The translations under genes were made by a program, and so were the position numbers. From Mauremys mutica (Eukaryota; Chordata; Testudines; Geoemydidae), in the NCBI RefSeq assembly GCF_020497125.1, contig NC_059075.1, positions 68,157,321 to 68,221,320 on the forward strand: a stretch of DNA of 64,000 bases. The letters run 5' to 3'. Below, one piece after another: positions 62,929 to 64,000 of the stretch. Within the stretch, counting starts at the first letter, position 1. Each line of letters starts with the position of its first letter. The notes under the pieces are model-generated. The model did no database searches and was not told the DNA's origin. It was given only the letters and a program-made list of their open reading frames with translations.

Positions 62929-64000
62929 GCCAAACTAGGCCCTGGGTGGTAACTGTGCAATCCCATTGTCTTCAGTGGATTTGCACAGTTGTAACTAATT
63001 GAAGCTTTGTAAACAGTTCTGTTGACACACAAAAGGACTGGAATCTCTCTGCTGCGCTGCTCAGCAGAGCTAATGCAGGAGTAAAAAATAGTAAGAATTT
63101 AGATCTGCTGACTTTCAGTAACTGACTCTGAATACTCAGCAGATCTGCACCCAGTGTGCAAGGAGATATTTATACAGAGTTAGTTTTCAGGTAGTTTTCA
63201 CACATTCCGTGTGCCTGTATTTCTCCTTCTGTACAATGAGATTGATGCAGTGTTCTTCACAGGTGAGTAGTGAAATTGGGATCAGTGTCTCCTATAAATC
63301 ACTTTGAGATCTGTGGAGGAAAAGCCTCTAGAAGTCCTTATGAATGATGATAGGTGTTTTTAACCTGATAGCTGGAAGATGCCTCCGCTCCCTCACATCT
63401 TCTTATCCTCTCATTTCAGACTCCATTGAGTAACTAACTCCCTGCAGGAGCTTGCTAGGTGAAGAGCAGGAAGTTGTCAATTTAGAATGCAGGGGGCATT
63501 GCCACTGCTTGGAAAAACCAGCTTTTCCAGCTGCATAGCTTTTCTGTGAGAGGCTTTTTGTGCTGTCATGTTTTCAGAAAGGTTTTTAAGAGGCTTTCAA
63601 GAGCTCATCTCAGCAGTGATATTCACTTAAGGGGTGGAAAATAATGAACAGAACTAATTCTGCTCAATCTGACTTTTAATAAGCTTCTGCAGGGCCCATT
63701 TGTACAACAGCGGGAGTCTCTTGTGGGGATTAAATCTCTTTCCCTTGCAATATTGGATGACTCTTGGTGAAATCTTTCAGTTAGAAGAAACTACCATCTA
63801 TTATACTCTTCCCCATTATTCTCAAGAAAATACAGTAAATGGGCTTCCAAAAAACACTTGCTAAGGCCTAACAGACTGATGCTACTACTTCTCATTGTTA
63901 CCCAGTGAAACTTTTTGAAAGCCACTGTCAGAAGATCACTCTCAAAATGTTCTCATCACTGTAGGTTGTTGGGAAATCTATGTGGCCTTGTAAAATGTGC
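62929..64000 (+). other. ACTN1 intron sequence to window edge
   Basis: A decayed L2/MIR-type tail (ATAAATCACTTTGAGATCTG, 63295-63314) is the only repeat scrap seen. Nothing else assigned. Confidence 0.4.

Overview
This is a vertebrate genomic window, most likely from a turtle (Cryptodira) or a close non-avian sauropsid. The only protein-coding sequence I can name is the first coding exon of ACTN1 (alpha-actinin-1) on the + strand at 57160-57264. It has a CpG-rich 5' flank and a consensus splice donor, and the start of intron 1 runs to the right edge. The taxon call rests on the repeats: CR1 LINEs whose tails end in ATTCTATGATTCTATGA, a tRNA-derived SINE of the turtle pol III type, L2-like and MIR-like relics, a turtle-type gypsy-like solo LTR, and many hAT-type DNA elements with 8-bp target duplications. 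Family names come from recognition of sequence, not from a database search.

Layout. 1-57 kb is intergenic DNA upstream of ACTN1. In mammals the next gene in that direction is DCAF5, and no DCAF5 exon is visible here. Landmarks: a palindromic hAT transposase relic (3.56-5.40 kb) that carries a younger fold-back insertion; a ZMYM1/DUF4371-like hAT fragment next to an internal CR1 fragment (5.9-6.85 kb); a GC-rich hAT MITE (7.3 kb); L2-like LINE pieces (8.9-9.7 and 13.1-13.7 kb); a tRNA-SINE joined directly to a CR1 body with a 311-codon open frame (14.85-16.08 kb); a long decayed CR1 (18.6-20.9 kb); TIR elements at 22.1-22.9, 24.5-25.3, 29.4-30.2 and 32.5-33.1 kb; a solo LTR (31.0-31.7 kb); a 171-bp near-identical duplication (36.5 and 37.8 kb); and many MITEs from 44 to 56 kb. 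56.9-64 kb is the ACTN1 promoter, exon 1 and part of intron 1, which holds two more hAT elements and a second fold-back insertion.

Most striking pattern. Three fold-back insertions (3942-4164, 56491-56593, 61340-61537) share one architecture. Each has a full 3'-terminal arm plus a shorter inverted arm that lacks the last few tens of bases, bounded by 13-15 bp target duplications. The unit looks like the terminal module of a Penelope-like or retrozyme-like element and contains a hammerhead-like CNGAAGA / stem / GAAA core.

A second lead is a possible unannotated phase-0 exon of 59 codons at 26820-26996. Apart from ACTN1 there is no gene network here; the rest is repeat-dominated sequence.
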